Source of the DNA: Termitomyces sp. T153
Lineage: Eukaryota; Basidiomycota; Agaricomycetes; Agaricales; Lyophyllaceae
Assembly: GCA_018296165.2 (NCBI GenBank)
Contig: JACKQL020000007.1
Coordinates: forward strand, 992,001-1,056,000
DNA length: 64,000 nucleotides
Reading direction: 5' to 3'
Position numbers and translations under genes: made by a program. Shown piece after piece: positions 61,760 through 64,000 of the stretch. The notes below the pieces were generated by a model that was given only the letters and a program-made list of their open reading frames with translations, did no database searches and was not told the DNA's origin. Each line of letters begins with the position of its first letter. The first letter of the stretch is position 1.

Positions 61760-62163
61760 AAATATTGATGAAGAAGTGGCCAGACTTCGCTAATTATGAT
61801 GGCAAACTCAACAGGCGAACTGTCAGTTCTCTTTTCCTCTTTCAAACGGTGAATAACTTATGTCACGTCAGGGAACGATACCATTTATGCCGACGAAGTT
61901 ATCACTGGTACTTATATAGGGTCAGAAGTCAACATGTGCAGCAGATTCTTCTCCCACAATCCGGTCCATGACGTCGAATCTTGCCTTTACAACCTTGCGC
62001 TGGCGGCGGCGGCGCCCAAGGAAAAGGCAAAAATGATCCAGGCTACGTCAAGTGTGTCGCCAAACTCGTCATCAAGTGTATCGCCAAGTTTGTCGTCAAG
62101 CCTTGCGATTGAGTCAAAGACTTCCATTTCATTTCATTATAACACAGAGTTTTCAGCCAAGTA
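61760..62163 (+). pseudogene. Relic of a FunK1-type fungal protein kinase
   Basis: Fragments resemble the C-lobe of FunK1 kinases, a family expanded in agaricomycetes. KKWPDFANYDG before a possible 53-nt intron (61819-61871) is followed by RTGTIPFMPTK, matching the family TGT-x-PFM element. Further on, in a different frame, comes VITGTYIGSE and HNPVHDVESCLYNLAL, matching the family HD-x-ES element. The frame changes between about 61890 and 61900, so a one-base frameshift or an unrecognised splice breaks the gene. The N-lobe and the catalytic HRD loop are not recognisable upstream. A Ser-rich tail with short repeats ends at 62163. Family call rests on two short motifs. Confidence 0.4.
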
Positions 62164-62295
62164 ATAATCGTGCATATTAAGCATACGATAAAACACAGAC
62201 AAAGAAATGTCCAAAACACACTGTTTCATCGCAATTAATAGCTAAGTAATAATCGTGCATAATAAACGTACTACAAAACCCAGACAAAAAGATGT
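62161..62295. repeat. Direct repeat of about 48 bp, two copies
   Basis: Copies at 62161-62209 and 62246-62295 both begin GTAATAATCGTGCAT and continue through an A-rich stretch ending CAGACAAAA/GATG with a few mismatches. The first overlaps the stop of the FunK1-like relic; the second is preceded by a similar codon context, as if the 3' end of the frame was duplicated. Confidence 0.7.
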
Positions 62296-62524
62296 TATGG
62301 CTATATGGCATCTGACACAGTGGAGTTACAAAAGAGTGGAGCGAAACACTTGATGTAGAGAGAGAAACGGTCCATGAGTGCAATGTCTTGAACCGATCAA
62401 GTTTCAGAAGCAGTCGGTACTACAGATTTGACAGCGGTGACCGAAGAACCAGCAGTCTCAGACGGCTGTTGTCAGTTTGGCTACGGGCTCCGCAGCAGCG
62501 CTGGACGATTCTGCGGGTGCAGAT

Positions 62525-62628
62525 GACGGCTTGCTCTCCTCCGTAGCGATGGCGGCTTGCTCTCCTCCGTAGCGATGACGGCTTGCTCTCCTCCGTAGCG
62601 ATGGCGGCTTACTCTCCTCCGTAGCGCT
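62525..62628. repeat. 26-bp tandem repeat, four copies
   Basis: Units at 62525-62550, 62551-62576, 62577-62602 and 62603-62628, each starting G(A/G)CGGCTTG and ending CCGTAGCGAT or CCGTAGCGCT. They differ at one to three positions. Because 26 is not a multiple of three, each added unit shifts the reading frame of any gene running through it. Confidence 0.9.
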
Positions 62629-63121
62629 GGTTGCCGTCACCTCAGACGCCGTCGTGTACGTATCTTTTGGTGCTAAACAGTGATTAAGGAATGGTTGGAC
62701 GACCGAGATGACCTACGAGAAGGGACGAAGCAAGAAACCTGGTCAGTCATGAGACACAGGAAAATGTCAACCTTCTTCATAGTCGCGACTTCCGAGATGT
62801 CGTCCGATCTGGTCTCGTCGTCGGTATTCGAATCCTCGCAACATCCAAATAGACCATCCATCTTTGGTTCGCGAACGCCAGATTGCTAGAATTTTCGATG
62901 CTGGGGATCATAAGAACTCTTGACACAGCTCCAATCATACAATCTGATCATGAACTCGAGGGAAGCGTGTGGTCCAAGGGAAGTGTGAAAGGACTTGTCC
63001 GGTGACCATATGACCAGCCTCACTGCCTCAGGTGTGAAAGTTATTGATTCCTCAATATTCATCGATCATCGATTACCTACACGATGAGTCAGCGCTCCGT
63101 TTACACGTGTCAGCGATTTAT
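62629..63121. other. Degraded coding-like sequence
   Basis: A plus-strand frame around 62680-62889 begins with IKEWLDDRDDL, which resembles the RNWLD-PSD start of the inverted-repeat fragments further right. No intact gene is seen. Probably part of the same decayed, duplicated locus. Confidence 0.3.
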
Positions 63122-63392
63122 AAGGAATTGGCTGGATGAACCATCTGATGCTTCGACTTCTACTGCCCCCTCAGTGGCCCTGATACCCCTGCAAAGATCC
63201 CCGATGCCAGTTTGACAACACCCACTATGATTCGCACTACCCCCACAACGATCCCTTTTCCCATGGCAATAGCCGCATATCCCAGTTTGTTCAGAGTGAA
63301 TGAGAGTGCTGCCAGTGTGGCCGGCATTGGCAGGAACCTGGTATGGATTAACAATTATTGTGGAAGAGAAGTTTGCATGCTAATCCATGCCA
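63122..63392 (+). repeat. Left arm of an imperfect inverted repeat (coding fragment copy A)
   Basis: About 270 bp, from AGGAATTGGCTGGATG to GCATGCTAATCC. Read on the plus strand, it encodes RNWLDEPSD and, after a frameshift, TTPTMI, AIAAYPSL and NESAASVAGI. The same order of peptides is found on the minus strand of 63701-63977, so the two arms are inverted copies of one sequence at roughly 80 percent identity by eye. Copy A is frameshifted relative to copy B. Confidence 0.8.
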
Positions 63393-63691
63393 GGTTCCTG
63401 CTACTTTGCTTCCTTTGTGTCCCTGGACTGGACAGTGATTCAAGCATCATTTGAGAGTCCTCTCAAACAGTGCCCTGAACAGATAGCGATTGGTATCATA
63501 AGGTAACTCCAAAGAGATCAAATCTGCGATAAACACTACTAACAGGAAGTCACAGATAAATCCCTGAAATCTTTTGTATACTGGATCCATGAGTGGTGCA
63601 ATCTTATCTTCTACAGCGATAGTTAATCTGCCAGGTTCCTGCCACTTTTCTTCCCTTATGTTTTTGAACTGAACAGTTATTCTAGCACTCT
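63389..63691. repeat. Direct repeats inside the inverted-repeat spacer
   Basis: A segment starting CCAGGTTCCTGC and ending with a GAACAG/GGACAG plus TTCAAGC/TTCTAGC end occurs at about 63389-63452 and again at 63630-63691. The first 40 bp of this type occur a third time at about 63719-63768. Nested duplications of this kind suggest repeated local rearrangement. Confidence 0.65.
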
Positions 63692-63700
63692 CAACTTCTG

Positions 63701-63977
63701 GCTTGGATTAGCATGCAATCTTATCTTTCACAATAATTGTTAGTCCACACCAGGTTCCTGCCACTTTGCTAATGCTGGCCACACTGGCGGCACTCTCGTT
63801 TGCTCTCAACAAAGTAGGATATGCAGCTATTGTTGTGGAAGGAGGGATCATTGTGGGGGTGGTGGGAATCGTAGTAGGTGTCATCAAACTGGTATCAGGG
63901 ATCTTTGTGGAGGTATCAGGGGCCACTGAGGGGGCAGCAGAAGTCAAAGCATCAGATGGTCCATCTAGCCAATTCCT
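63701..63977 (-). repeat. Right arm of the inverted repeat (coding fragment copy B)
   Basis: Reverse-complement copy of 63122-63392. Read on the minus strand, the frame is open for 93 codons (63989-63708): RNWLDGPSDALTSAAPS, then a Thr/Pro-rich stretch with TTIPTTPTMIP, then TIAAYPTLLRANESAASVASI, ending at a stop after KDKIAC. The Thr/Pro-rich linker followed by a Leu/Ala-rich helix is the same as in copy A. It may be the surviving piece of a gene whose remainder lies beyond 64000 or is lost. Confidence 0.8.
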
Positions 63978-64000
63978 GTCTAATACCATGTCAAAGATTG

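Overview
The window is nuclear DNA of a filamentous basidiomycete, most likely an agaricomycete. Genes are close together on both strands and are interrupted by many introns of about 48-60 nt with GT-AG (sometimes GC-AG) ends. All reconstructed proteins are eukaryotic and fungal in type. A relic with motifs of the fungal FunK1 kinase family lies near the right end. I found no prokaryotic features, CRISPR arrays, tRNA or rRNA genes, and no intact transposon. Exon borders were worked out by hand from splice motifs, reading-frame phase and family knowledge; none was checked against transcripts.

Left part (1-16.4 kb): mitochondrial ribosomal protein uS14m, a small membrane protein, an MFS multidrug/vacuolar-type transporter, an AGC kinase of the flippase-kinase (Fpk1/Kin82/NRC-2) type, an HSF-type transcription factor, a Tvp38/VTT membrane protein, a small probably mitochondrial membrane protein, a PEX11 peroxin and a Tctex-type dynein light chain. 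A 4.8-kb gene-poor stretch (16.4-21.1 kb) follows.

Middle part (21-34.5 kb), mostly housekeeping: an RCK2/Srk1-type stress kinase, splicing factor PRP31, Fe-S scaffold ISU1, TFIID subunit TAF9, the Sar1 exchange factor SEC12, a NIPA-type magnesium transporter, a PITH-domain protein and a UBX-domain protein. From 35.6 to 41.9 kb is an accessory group: a cytochrome P450, an intracellular GH105-type unsaturated uronyl hydrolase and an MFS transporter of the allantoate/anion-symporter type. The last two may form a pectin-oligosaccharide uptake and cleavage pair.

Right part (42-60.3 kb): nucleoporin NUP88/Nup82, then three proteasome genes in a row (alpha7, RPN12, beta1), two of them on a 91-bp divergent promoter; the PKA regulatory subunit; a ubiquitin-like-domain membrane protein resembling HERP/Usa1; a Gfo/Idh/MocA oxidoreductase; replication licensing factor CDT1; an alpha/beta hydrolase; and a second Gfo/Idh/MocA oxidoreductase. 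The last 3.6 kb is degraded and repeat-rich, with a frameshifted FunK1-like relic, a 26-bp tandem repeat and a pair of inverted 270-bp copies of one coding fragment.
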